From contig NZ_CP029193.1 of assembly GCF_008642355.1 (NCBI RefSeq), positions 3,806,001-3,870,000 of the forward strand: a stretch of DNA of 64,000 nucleotides, in the 5' to 3' direction. Of this stretch, positions 54,412-63,015 are shown in pieces (position 1 is the first letter of the stretch; each line of letters starts with the position of its first letter). The notes under the pieces are model-generated. The model was not told the DNA's origin and did no database searches. It saw only the letters and a program-made list of their open reading frames with translations. Source of the DNA: Streptomyces venezuelae. GTDB taxonomy: Bacteria; Actinomycetota; Actinomycetes; Streptomycetales; Streptomycetaceae. A program made the position numbers and the translations under genes.

Positions 54412-54647
54412 GCAAATGGGCACTGTTTCCGGGGGCCGGAGGGCGGCGGGGCGAGGTTCGAGGGCGGACGCGACACGCGAAAAAGTGCGGGAAATCTCAG
54501 AGGCCGAGGCCGTCGAGCGTGCCGACGCCGCCCGGCTCCGCCGCCCCACCCGCGACGGACTGCCCGTGCCGCTCCCTCCCCGGTCCTTCCCCCTCCCCTG
54601 CTTCCCCCACCCCCTACCCTCTATCCGAAGTCCAGAAGGAGGACGCC

Positions 54648-55028
54648 ATGACGACCACTGAGGCGGCCGACGCGGCCGGCACGGCCGTACCGACCCCGGG
54701 GGCGCCTGAGGCACCCTCCGACGAGGTCCAGGGCCCCGCGCACGAGGTGCACGGCTACCACAAGCAGAAGGACGAACACCTCAAGCGCCTGCGCCGCATC
54801 GAGGGCCAGATCCGCGGTCTGCAGCGCATGGTCGAGGAGGACGTCTACTGCATCGACATACTCACCCAGGTCTCGGCCGGCACGAAGGCGCTCCAGTCCT
54901 TCGCGCTCCAGCTCTTGGAGGAGCACCTGCGCCACTGCGTGGCCGACGCGGCGGTGAAGGGCGGCGCGGAGATCGACGCGAAGGTCGAGGAAGCGACGAA
55001 GGCGATCGCCCGCATGATGCGAACGTAA
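54648..55028 (+). CDS. csoR: CsoR copper-sensing repressor
   Basis: 126 residues. The metal site is complete: Cys68, His93 and Cys97 with the correct 25- and 4-residue spacing. The helical core starts KDEHLKRLRRIEGQIRGLQR. An N-terminal extension of about 35 Ala/Pro/Glu-rich residues is longer than usual. Cu(I) binding releases it from DNA. AAGGAGG precedes the ATG. A matching operator at 54395-54411 suggests autoregulation. Confidence 0.93.
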   Translation: MTTTEAADAAGTAVPTPGAPEAPSDEVQGPAHEVHGYHKQKDEHLKRLRRIEGQIRGLQRMVEEDVYCIDILTQVSAGTKALQSFALQLLEEHLRHCVADAAVKGGAEIDAKVEEATKAIARMMRT

Positions 55029-55199
55029 CGCTCCCACGCAGCCCAAGGGCTCCCACTACCCGGCGCGGGCCCCCAGGCGGCCCCCCTCACCACAACCCCC
55101 ACGCCACACCCCCGCGCCGCAGTCACCCGCACCGCACCCCGCCGCCTGCCCGCAGCGGCCCCGGGAACCACCCCACCCACACCGCGCGCCTCCGCAGCA

Positions 55200-55779
55200 C
55201 CCGGCACTCAACCGGCACTGCGTGCCCGCTGCGCGGGCTCCTCCCCACCCGCCCGCCCATCGGTACGAGGTGCACGGCCGCTGCGGGCACCCCTCGCACG
55301 CCCCCTAGGGACCCTGCGCCCCCTCCGCGCCGCGTGCCCGCTGCGCGGGCTTTTCGCCACCCGCCCACCCATCGGTGCGGGGCGCACGGGTGGGTGGGGC
55401 GCATCGCCGTGAGGCGGCGGGTAGGCAGCACCACCCTGGGGGCAGGGCGTTGCAGTCACGGGCCACCCCATCGGTCACCTTCCGGTGCGGGGTGCACGGG
55501 TGGGTGGGCGGGTCGCATCGCCGCGAAGCGGCGGCTAGGCAGCACCACCCAGGATGCGGGGGGCTAGGCACGGGGCGCCCGTCGGCACACCCCCGGTCCG
55601 GGGCGCACGGGTCGGTCCGGGGCGCACGGGTCGGTGGGTGGGGCGGGTCGCCGCGGAGCGGCGGGTTGGCCGCTTCGGCGAGAGGGCCGGGGCCACCCCG
55701 GTGCCGGGTTCACGGGTGTGGGGCCCGTCGCCGCGGCGCGGCGAGCAACCCGCGCGGCCCCCGTCAAGCGGACCCCCCG
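55200..55779. repeat. GC-rich intergenic repeat cluster
   Basis: The 751-bp gap 55029-55779 shows no convincing gene. It holds related blocks: a CGTGCCCGCTGCGCGGGCT hairpin module at 55221 and again at 55333 (112-bp spacing), followed in each case by CCACCCGCCC and CCATCGGT. From 55378 there are at least three copies of a GCGCACGGGTGGGTGGG plus GGCGGCGGGTAGGCAGCACCAC-like block. Such repeats, which can form hairpins, are common between Streptomyces genes, but this density is notable. Confidence 0.65.
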
Positions 55780-55980
55780 TCAAGGGGAGAGCCGGGCCCG
55801 GTCCTCGCCGGGCGTCCCCTCACCCCGTTCGGCAACCTGCAACACCTCGTCGATCCGGTCAAAGCTCAACCGCTCGGCCGCCGCACTCGCCGCAATGATG
55901 AGTTCCCCGCACAGTTCGATCTCGGCGAGGGCGACGTGGTCCTGAACCGCCGTACCGCCACGCATCGGAGCCACGTTCAT
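55780..55980 (-). CDS. Small hypothetical protein
   Basis: 66 residues: MNVAPMRGGTAVQDHVALAE and then a predicted helical EIELCGELIIAASAAAERLS with a single Cys, ending in a charged tail. A strong ribosome-binding site (AGGAAGAGGTG) precedes the ATG. It is acidic and soluble with no recognisable domain, probably a streptomycete-specific small protein. The function is unknown. Confidence 0.65.
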   Translation of the reverse strand: MNVAPMRGGTAVQDHVALAEIELCGELIIAASAAAERLSFDRIDEVLQVAERGEGTPGEDRARLSP

Positions 55981-56070
55981 CACCTCTTCCTGATGCCGAC
56001 TTCCTAGGGTAGGGAGCGGTCTACGCACCGCGCATGGCACGGACGGACCATTTCCACCAGCCGTACGCGA

Positions 56071-56970
56071 CTACGGACCCGCAATCTTCCCGGCATAGAT
56101 GTCCTTCTCGGCCGGAAGTCGCACCTTCGCCCGCACCCCGAACCCGTAGAGCAACGTGGTCGACGCCACGTTCGCGTCGGACACGGCGAACCGCTGCCGC
56201 AGCTTCCGCACGCGCCCCTCGTCGTCGAGGTAGACGTCGAACGGAACGCTGCCCTTGCTGAACCCTTTCGCCGCCGCCACCCTCAGCGCACCGCGCTGAC
56301 CTGCGGAAGCAGCACGGGCAGCGGCACGCACGTCGACGACGCCGCGGTAGTGCCGTACGTCCACACCACCGACCCGCTCCTCGCCCACGAACCCCACCTT
56401 CCGCGCCCCGCGCAGCAGTTCCGCCGCCGCGAGGGGATCCGTGGCGCCACCGGTGACGAGATTCCCGTCGGACAGCGAACGTGTCTCGATCCGCACCCAC
56501 TTGTCGGAGGGCACCCCGGCCCCCCGGTTCTTCATGTACAGCGCTCCCGCGGCCATCAGCTCGGTGATGGGCCGGTGCTCGTCGGCACCCGCGGGATCCT
56601 GCGGGAGCACCACCTGGAACCGTCCGACCTGCCGCGCGAAGTCGTAGACGCCCTTGCCGCGGATGGTCACACGCGTACCGCCGCTGGCCATCTCCATGGA
56701 GGTCGACGCCTTCGAACTCCCCGCGCGGACGAGGGAGTCGGCGGACCCGCGCACGGCGTCGGCCGGATCGCCGGGGCCGCTGCCGTCGGCGACGGCACCG
56801 GAAGGCGAACATCCGGAGGTGACGGCCATCAGCCCGAACGCGACGGCCCCGACGGCCGCGACGACCGCGCCACCAGCACCGCGCGCACCCCGCGCGTCAC
56901 GCGCGCCGCCCGCAGTATCCGCGGCGTCCGCGGCGCCCGCGCCACCCGTGTGCCTCTGCCGGTGCACCAT
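56071..56970 (-). CDS. Putative lipoprotein, LolA/LppX-like fold
   Basis: 299 residues. A long Ala/Gly/Arg-rich N-terminus (GARDARGARGAGGA) precedes a hydrophobic segment and lipobox VTSGC near residue 53, so the true start may be internal. The mature part has beta strands with GVYDFARQVGRFQVVLP and YDFAR-type patterns of the LppX/LprG-like or LolA superfamily, which carry lipids or hydrophobic ligands. No partner genes are adjacent. Confidence 0.6.
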   Translation of the reverse strand: MVHRQRHTGGAGAADAADTAGGARDARGARGAGGAVVAAVGAVAFGLMAVTSGCSPSGAVADGSGPGDPADAVRGSADSLVRAGSSKASTSMEMASGGTRVTIRGKGVYDFARQVGRFQVVLPQDPAGADEHRPITELMAAGALYMKNRGAGVPSDKWVRIETRSLSDGNLVTGGATDPLAAAELLRGARKVGFVGEERVGGVDVRHYRGVVDVRAAARAASAGQRGALRVAAAKGFSKGSVPFDVYLDDEGRVRKLRQRFAVSDANVASTTLLYGFGVRAKVRLPAEKDIYAGKIAGP

Positions 56971-57074
56971 CGCCTGCCTACCCCCAAGCGTTGTCCGCCT
57001 GCGACTTCCCCCGTCGTTCCCCTAACGACCGGTACGTTGACCCGTCACGCGGGCGGCCGTTCACCCGGGATCGG

Positions 57075-57080
57075 TACGGT
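57075..57080 (+). promoter_or_regulatory. -10 element of leaderless small ORF
   Basis: TACGGT followed by six bases and the GTG at 57087. Confidence 0.4.
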
Positions 57081-57086
57081 GACCGT

Positions 57087-57317
57087 GTGGCCGACCAGCA
57101 AGCCCCCTCAGCCCGCCCCACGGCAGCCGACCCCACGGCGTCCGACCCCACGACCGTCGCCCCCGCGTCAGCCGAACCCGCGACAGCCCACCGCACCACG
57201 ACGGTCGAGAAGGGCCGCTTCACCGCGGCCCACTGCACCTGCGGATGGCGCGGCCCGGCCCGTCGGGCCCGCAGCAAGGCACGGACGGACGGCACGGAAC
57301 ACGAAGCGTCCCCCTGA
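57087..57317 (+). CDS. Small hypothetical protein with CxCGW motif
   Basis: 76 residues. Ala/Pro/Thr-rich first half, then FTAAHCTCGWRGPARRARSKAR, a conserved-looking Cys pair and basic tail that may bind metal or nucleic acid. The GTG start is supported by TACGGT six bases upstream. It is divergent from the lipoprotein gene. The function is unknown. Confidence 0.6.
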   Translation: MADQQAPSARPTAADPTASDPTTVAPASAEPATAHRTTTVEKGRFTAAHCTCGWRGPARRARSKARTDGTEHEASP

Positions 57318-57434
57318 CCCCCACACCCCATCCCATCCCGCCCCGACCCGCCCCCACCTCGACCCGCCCCCGCCCACGAAGGAACCCCCGCGCCCCCCAC
57401 ACCGTCTCGTCCTCGGGAAGCAACGGGAGGCGTC

Positions 57435-59030
57435 ATGGAACGACGTACATTCATCGGCACAACGGCGGCCACCCTGGCCGCCGCCACGGTCGCGGGCTGC
57501 ACCAGCACGAGGACGGACACCGGAAGCACCTCGTCCGGCAGCGGCACCGCAACCGGTACCGGAACCACCGCATCCGGCGGCGGCACCCCCATCAGAACCT
57601 CCAGCGCCGCCTCCTCCTCCCCCGCGACCCTCAAGGCGCTCGCCCGCGACCTGGACGGCACCCTCGTCCAGCCCGGCCAGGCCAAGTGGGCGGCGGCGCG
57701 GCAGCTGTACAACACGCGGTACGACGACCTGAAGCCCACCGCCGTGGCCTACGTCGCGCACCCGGACGACATCCGTACCGCCCTCGCGTACGCCCGCGCA
57801 CACCGCACGAAGGTCGCGATCCGCAACGGCGGCCACTCCTACGCGGGTTGGTCGTCCGGCAACGGCCGGCTGATCATCGACGTGTCGAAGCTGAGCAAGA
57901 TACGCGCGAGCGGCGGTTCCGCCACCATCGGCGGCGGCGCCAAGCTCATCGACGTCTACCGCTCGCTCGCGGCGAAGGGCGTCACGATCCCCGCGGGCTC
58001 GTGCCCGACCGTCGGCATATCGGGGCTCACGCTCGGCGGCGGCCACGGCGTGGTGTCGCGGGCGTACGGCCTGACCTGCGACAGCCTCACCTCCGCGAAG
58101 ATCGTGACGGCGGACGGCAAGGAGCTCACGGTCTCCAAGTCGGAGCACAAGGAGCTGTTCTGGGCGCTGCGCGGCGCGGGCAACGGCAACTTCGGCATCG
58201 TCACCGAACTCGGCTTCCGCACGCACGCCGCGCCCCAGGGCGTCTCCGCCTACATGACGTGGCCCTGGTCGAAGGCGGCCGCGGTCATCAAGGCGTGGCA
58301 GGAGTGGGGCCCGGACCAGCCGGACGAGATCTGGTCGTCCGCGCACCTCGCGAACACGCCGGGCGGCACGCCGACCGTGTCCGTCGCGTGCTTCTCCCTC
58401 GGGACGTACGGCGAACTGCAGAACGCCGTCGACCGCCTCGCCGACAAGATCGGCGCACCGGCGCGCAGCGTCTCCCTGAAGCGGCGTACGTACGAGGAGT
58501 CGATGGAGGTGTACGCGGGCTGCTCGTCCTTCGCCACCGATGCCCAGTGCCACCTTCCCGGCACGACGCCGGGCCGCACCCCGACGGGTGCACTCAAGCG
58601 CGAGACGTACGCGGCGAGTTCGGACTTCTTCGACCGTTCCCTCTCGGCGGCGGGCATCCGCACGCTGCTGTCGCAGATCGAGAACGTGACGGGCGCGAGC
58701 GGCGGCAGCATCGCGCTCACCGCGCTCGGCGGCGCGATCAACCGGGTCGACCCGACGGCGACGGCGTTCGTGCACCGGCGCTCGCGGATGCTGGCGCAGT
58801 ACATCGCGTCGTGGCGCGCGGGCACGTCGGGCTCGCCCGCGCGGGCGTGGCTGAAAAAGGCGCACGGGGCCATGGGGCGTCACGCGTCCGGTGCCGCGTA
58901 CCAGAACTACACCGACTCGACGCTGACGAACTGGCGCGAGGCGTACTACGGGGCGGCGGCGCCGCGGCTGAAGAAGTTGAAGAAGCAGTACGACCCCACG
59001 CGGTTCTTCGACTTCCCGCAGGCGCTCTAG
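57435..59030 (+). CDS. FAD-dependent BBE-type oxidoreductase, exported
   Basis: 531 residues. The N-terminus is twin-arginine (MERRTFIGTTAA) and also has a lipobox-like AGC, so it is probably a Tat-exported lipoprotein. FAD domain: RNGGHSYAGW gives the histidyl-FAD His, and SCPTVGISGLTLGGGHG the cysteinyl-FAD Cys, so FAD would be held bicovalently. The C-terminal BBE domain ends YYGAAAPRLKKLKKQYDPTRFF. These enzymes oxidise alcohols, sugars or aromatic metabolites; the substrate is unknown. Confidence 0.85.
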   Translation: MERRTFIGTTAATLAAATVAGCTSTRTDTGSTSSGSGTATGTGTTASGGGTPIRTSSAASSSPATLKALARDLDGTLVQPGQAKWAAARQLYNTRYDDLKPTAVAYVAHPDDIRTALAYARAHRTKVAIRNGGHSYAGWSSGNGRLIIDVSKLSKIRASGGSATIGGGAKLIDVYRSLAAKGVTIPAGSCPTVGISGLTLGGGHGVVSRAYGLTCDSLTSAKIVTADGKELTVSKSEHKELFWALRGAGNGNFGIVTELGFRTHAAPQGVSAYMTWPWSKAAAVIKAWQEWGPDQPDEIWSSAHLANTPGGTPTVSVACFSLGTYGELQNAVDRLADKIGAPARSVSLKRRTYEESMEVYAGCSSFATDAQCHLPGTTPGRTPTGALKRETYAASSDFFDRSLSAAGIRTLLSQIENVTGASGGSIALTALGGAINRVDPTATAFVHRRSRMLAQYIASWRAGTSGSPARAWLKKAHGAMGRHASGAAYQNYTDSTLTNWREAYYGAAAPRLKKLKKQYDPTRFFDFPQAL

Positions 59031-59177
59031 ACGCCACCCGGGCAACCGGACAGGCCCCCGGGCGGTCGGGAAACCGGGCACCCACCTCTTCACCCGTCCG
59101 GCGCTGTCAGGGACCGGGCACCAACCCCCGTCACCCGCCCGGCGGCTGCCGCAACCCGTTCGGCCCCGTCCGACACG

Positions 59178-59219
59178 CCCCCAGGTGGCCCACCCCGCTG
59201 GACACGGGTGGCCTGGGGG
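59178..59219 (+). promoter_or_regulatory. Hairpin that sequesters the ribosome-binding site
   Basis: CCCCCAGG (59178-59185) pairs with CCTGGGGG (59212-59219). An inner stem, CCACCC with GGGTGG, is separated by a 4-base bulge. CTGGGGG is also the ribosome-binding site of the gene starting at 59221, so folding would hide it. Confidence 0.4.
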
Positions 59220-59220
59220 C

Positions 59221-60243
59221 ATGACCCCACCCCGCAGCACGCTCATACGCATACGCACACGCACACCTTCCGGCACCCCGCGCGCAGCCGCCGTCACGGC
59301 GACAGCGGCCGCGGCGGCCGTCCTCGCCCTGGCGGCCCCTGCCATCGCCCTGGACAAGCCCACCGAGCCCGAGCGGCTGACGCTCATCGACACCCCGAAG
59401 GGCAAGGCGCTCGCCGACAAGAACGGCAACCCGCTCTACACGCGCGACGCCGACGACGCCGACACCCCCGACTGCACCGGGAAGTGCGCCACCGACTGGC
59501 CGGCGGCGATCGGCTACCCCACCAAGGCCGACGACGTCACGGGCCAGACCGCCCAGACCGGCGACGACGCGCAGAACGCCGACAAGCCGCAGGTCATCTA
59601 CGAGACCCGCCCCCTCTACTACTACAAGGGCGACGAGAAGGGGCAGGCCCCCAAGGGCCAGGACGTGAAGGGCTGGAGCCTGCTCGGCGCGGACGGCAAG
59701 AAGCTGGGCGGGGGCGCGGGGACGGACGGCGACTCCGATTCCGATGCCGACACCGATGCCGACGGCACCGACAAGTCGGAGGTCCCCGAGACATCGTCCA
59801 CGTCCGCGGAGAAGTCCCCGTCCCCGAAGGCATCCACAAGCCCGCCCTCTTCCGCGAACGCCTCCACGGACGCCCCCTCGGACACCGCGACGGAAGCGGC
59901 ATCCCAGCCGCCCGCGAACCCGTACACGCCCCCGGCCCCCACCCCGAGCACCCCGAACACGTCCACCGCCACCAAGTCCCCGGACGCGAACGTCGGCGCC
60001 CTCCAGGCCACCCCGTCCGGCGCCGCCCGAGGCGGCGCGACCCACGCCACGGCCGAGGGTGAGCACCCCGCGTCGGGCCCCCTCACGTTCGTCTCCGCGG
60101 CGGTGACCGGCGCGGCGGCAGGCGTGGGTGTCTGGCTGCTGCGCCGACGCAAGGCGCACGCGCACGCCGTGGCCCCGGGCACGGAGACCGGCACGGCCCC
60201 GGGCTCCGGCACGGGCCCGGACACCGGCCCGGACCGCCCCTGA
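59221..60243 (+). CDS. Secreted PF03640-type surface protein with C-terminal anchor
   Basis: 340 residues. Signal peptide (residues ~24-45), then two copies of the 'secreted repeat of unknown function': one with GKALADKNGNPLYTRDAD and CTGKCATDWPA, the other around ETRPLYYYKGDE. A long Ser/Thr/Pro/Asp-rich linker follows (residues ~165-280), then a membrane helix (~285-305) and basic tail LLRRRKAHAH. No LPxTG or LAxTG motif is visible before the helix. It is 23 bp upstream of a class F sortase gene, in one likely operon. Confidence 0.8.
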   Translation: MTPPRSTLIRIRTRTPSGTPRAAAVTATAAAAAVLALAAPAIALDKPTEPERLTLIDTPKGKALADKNGNPLYTRDADDADTPDCTGKCATDWPAAIGYPTKADDVTGQTAQTGDDAQNADKPQVIYETRPLYYYKGDEKGQAPKGQDVKGWSLLGADGKKLGGGAGTDGDSDSDADTDADGTDKSEVPETSSTSAEKSPSPKASTSPPSSANASTDAPSDTATEAASQPPANPYTPPAPTPSTPNTSTATKSPDANVGALQATPSGAARGGATHATAEGEHPASGPLTFVSAAVTGAAAGVGVWLLRRRKAHAHAVAPGTETGTAPGSGTGPDTGPDRP

Positions 60244-60266
60244 ACCGCCGCACCCCGAGGCGCCCC

Positions 60267-61091
60267 GTGCACCGCCCCCTGCGCCGCGCGGCCGCCCCCT
60301 TGCTGCTCGCGGCGGCCACCCTCCTCGCCACGGCGCCCTCGTTGGGCGACGGCCCGCCACCCTCCCCGGCCCCCGAGGGCCGCATCCGAATCCCCGCGAT
60401 CGGTGTCGACGCGGATGTCCTGCCGGTCGGCCTCGACCGGCAGGGCGCGCTGGAGGTGCCGCCGTTCCGGGACGCCCTGAAGGTGGGCTGGTACGAGTTG
60501 GGGCCACGCCCGGGTGACCGGGGCCCCGCGATCCTCGTGGGCCACCGCGACGCGCCCGCGGAACGGGGAGGACGGGGCCGCCGGGGCTACCGGGACGCCG
60601 TCTTCGCCCGGCTCGACCGCCTGCGCCCCGGCGACCGGATCGAGACGAGGACGGCGGCGGGGCGGCGTACGACGTTCAATGTCACGGAGGTCGCCACGTA
60701 CCGTACGGCGGACTTCCCCACCGCCACGGTCTACGCGCCCGCGATCGGCGCCCAACTGCGCCTGATCACCTGCGGGGGCCGCATCGGCAGGAACGGCCAC
60801 TGGGACTCGAACGTGGTGGTGAGCGCGGCGCGCGTGGCGACACCGGAGAGGAACACGAGCCCGGCCGTCACCCCGCCGACGAGAAGCACCGGCCCGGCCC
60901 TCAGTCCGTCGGCGAAGAGCACTACGCCGCGAGATCCCTCTCGTCCGGATCCACCGACGCCGCTCCCTGCGCTCCCGCCGTCCCTCCCGCACGAGTCGTC
61001 GCCGTCCCGTTCAGCGGCGCCGCGACAGGAGCGACTTTCCGGTCCCACACCAGCCACCCCGCCCGGCCGGAGCGGCCGATCATCTTGGTGA
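60267..61091 (+). CDS. Class F sortase with unusual C-terminal tail
   Basis: 274 residues. N-terminal signal/anchor, then a sortase domain: IRIPAIGVDADVLPVGLD, catalytic His in LVGHRDAP, Cys in LITCGG (near residue 171) and a following Arg. Class F sortases of this type act at the cell surface. The domain ends around residue 190 (SNVVVSAARV). About 80 further Pro/Ser/Arg-rich residues overlap the end of the convergent PAP2 gene by 170 bp. The GTG start has a GAGG site. Confidence 0.82.
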   Translation: MHRPLRRAAAPLLLAAATLLATAPSLGDGPPPSPAPEGRIRIPAIGVDADVLPVGLDRQGALEVPPFRDALKVGWYELGPRPGDRGPAILVGHRDAPAERGGRGRRGYRDAVFARLDRLRPGDRIETRTAAGRRTTFNVTEVATYRTADFPTATVYAPAIGAQLRLITCGGRIGRNGHWDSNVVVSAARVATPERNTSPAVTPPTRSTGPALSPSAKSTTPRDPSRPDPPTPLPALPPSLPHESSPSRSAAPRQERLSGPTPATPPGRSGRSSW

Positions 61092-61662
61092 GCGGCGTGA
61101 GGAGCGCCATGGCGAGCGGCGAGAGGAGCAGGGCGACGGCGGTGCCGAGCGCGAAGCCGCCGACGACGTCCGTCGGGTAGTGCACGCCCATGAAGACGCG
61201 GCAGAAGCCCTCGACGGCGGCGAGGCCGAGGCCGACGATGCCGAACTTCCGGTTGGCGACGAAGAGTCCGGCGCCGATGGCCATGGCGAGGGTGGCGTGG
61301 TCGCTGACGAAGGAGTAGTCGTTCTTGCCGTCCACGAGGAGCTCGACACCGCGGTGGACGCGGAACGGACGCGGGCGTTCCACGAAGCTGCGGATGGGGA
61401 TGTTGACGAGAACCGCGATGCCCGCGGCGAGGGGGGCCCAGACGACGGCGGCGACCGAAGAGGCGGCGTCGTCGAGGGTGCCGCGCTTGCGCTGACCCCA
61501 CCAGCACCACAGAACGAGGAGGACGAGGGCGAGCAACAGGCCGTACTCGCCGACGAACGTGATGGCACCGTCGAGCCAGGACGGAGTGTCCTTGGCCAGG
61601 CCATTGATGTCGTAGAGCAGGCCGACGTCGGGGTTCGACCCGGATTCATCGAGTCCAGCCAT
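60922..61662 (-). CDS. PAP2-family membrane phosphatase
   Basis: 246 residues with five or six membrane helices. Phosphatase motifs: RSFVERPRPF, SDHA, and GVHYPTDVVGG with the catalytic His pair. It probably dephosphorylates undecaprenyl-pyrophosphate or other lipid phosphates. The last ~55 codons overlap the sortase tail on the other strand. Confidence 0.88.
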   Translation of the reverse strand: MAGLDESGSNPDVGLLYDINGLAKDTPSWLDGAITFVGEYGLLLALVLLVLWCWWGQRKRGTLDDAASSVAAVVWAPLAAGIAVLVNIPIRSFVERPRPFRVHRGVELLVDGKNDYSFVSDHATLAMAIGAGLFVANRKFGIVGLGLAAVEGFCRVFMGVHYPTDVVGGFALGTAVALLLSPLAMALLTPLTKMIGRSGRAGWLVWDRKVAPVAAPLNGTATTRAGGTAGAQGAASVDPDERDLAA

Positions 61663-61692
61663 GGCGCTGCGGCCCCTTGTCTCCTAGCCCGT

Positions 61693-61714
61693 GGGCGCAC
61701 CGTTCTGTGCGCCC
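61693..61714 (-). terminator. Hairpin after the transglycosylase-NlpC gene
   Basis: GGGCGCAC / GTGCGCCC with a 6-base loop, 217 bp beyond the stop at 61931. It could end that transcript. The gap 61663-61930 holds nothing else obvious. Confidence 0.4.
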
Positions 61715-61930
61715 TGTCCATCAACCCCCGTGGTCGGTCCAGTCAAGGGAACGCCCTGTCCCCCGTCCTACGTTCCACCCTCCACCGAAAGATCACTCAG
61801 ACGTTACCGAAGAGAGATGCATCGCTGCAGCTCAGAGGAGTGTTCTGACGGAGGGTTCAAGCCACATCACACACACATACCCCGTGGATCCCATCCTCAA
61901 CGAGGTCTCGCGCACTTCGGCCGGCAACCT

Positions 61931-62941
61931 TCACACTTCGGTCGGCTTCGCGGGCACGGCCTTGGCCCCGTCCTCCGTGACACGCGTCGCGCCGAAGTAG
62001 TCAGGGGTGTCGATGCGGTCGAAGCGGATGACGGCGCCGGTCCGCGGCGCGTTGATCATGTAACCGCCGCCGACGTAGATGCCGACGTGGCGGATGGCGC
62101 GGGAATTGGTCAGGTCGTCCGAGAAGAAGACGAGGTCGCCGGGGAGGAGTTCCTCCCTCTTGGGGTGCGGGCCCGCGTTGTACTGGTCGTTGGCGACGCG
62201 TGGCAGCGTGACGCCCACGGAGCGGTACGCGGCGAGGGTGAGCCCGGAGCAGTCGAAGCGGCCGCCCTGCTCCGGCGTGCCGTTGCCGCCCCAGAGGTAG
62301 AGGGTGCCCAGCTTCTTCTGGGCGTAGTAGATGGCACCGGCCGCCTGTTTGGAGGGCTCCACGCGGCCGACGGGCCGGGCGAAGCTCTTCGAGAGGTCGG
62401 TGATGGTCTTCACGTAGTTCTGCGTCTCGCTGTAGGGCGGGACACCGCCGTACTTGATGACGGCGTACGCGCCCGCGTTGTACGCGGCGAGCATGTTCTT
62501 CGTGGGGTCTCCGGGCGCGTCCTTCACGTATCCGGCGAGCTTGCAGTCGTACGAGGCAGCGGACGGAATGGCATCCTTCGGATCCCACACGTCCCGATCG
62601 CCGTCACCGTCCCCGTCCAGGCCGTGCGACGCCCAGGTCCCCGGGATGAACTGCGCTATCCCCTGCGCCTTGGCCGGACTCGTGGCACGCGGATTGAACC
62701 CGCTCTCCTGGTAGAGCTGAGCTGCGAGCAGCGCCGGGTTGATGGCCTTGCAGAGGTTGCCCCACTTCTGCACCAGGGGCTGATAGGTGGCGGGCACGGC
62801 CCCCTTGGCGAGTCCCACGGACCCGCCGCCGACCCCGTTGGCCATGCTCCCCGCGGCCATGTACGTCCCGACGACGAGCAGCGCGATGAAGCTGAGGGCC
62901 CCGCCGATCCCGACAGACGCGACGACCCACGCCTTACGCAC
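61931..62941 (-). CDS. Transglycosylase (SLT)-NlpC/P60 bifunctional hydrolase
   Basis: 336 residues. An N-terminal membrane/signal segment (residues ~8-30), a lytic-transglycosylase-like domain (ESGFNPRATSPAKAQGIAQFIPGTW with the catalytic Glu) and an NlpC/P60 peptidase domain (FDCSGLTLAA with Cys, HVGIYVGGG with His, INAPRTG). It cleaves both glycan and peptide bonds of peptidoglycan and is secreted or membrane-attached. GTG at 62941 with an AGGGG site; a TTG at 62947 is possible. Confidence 0.9.
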   Translation of the reverse strand: MRKAWVVASVGIGGALSFIALLVVGTYMAAGSMANGVGGGSVGLAKGAVPATYQPLVQKWGNLCKAINPALLAAQLYQESGFNPRATSPAKAQGIAQFIPGTWASHGLDGDGDGDRDVWDPKDAIPSAASYDCKLAGYVKDAPGDPTKNMLAAYNAGAYAVIKYGGVPPYSETQNYVKTITDLSKSFARPVGRVEPSKQAAGAIYYAQKKLGTLYLWGGNGTPEQGGRFDCSGLTLAAYRSVGVTLPRVANDQYNAGPHPKREELLPGDLVFFSDDLTNSRAIRHVGIYVGGGYMINAPRTGAVIRFDRIDTPDYFGATRVTEDGAKAVPAKPTEV

Positions 62942-63015
62942 CGTCAACCACCCCTCACCGCCCGGTAGTCCACCGGCGCCAAGTGTACGGCGATCGCCTC
63001 ACGAATTGGGGGCTC

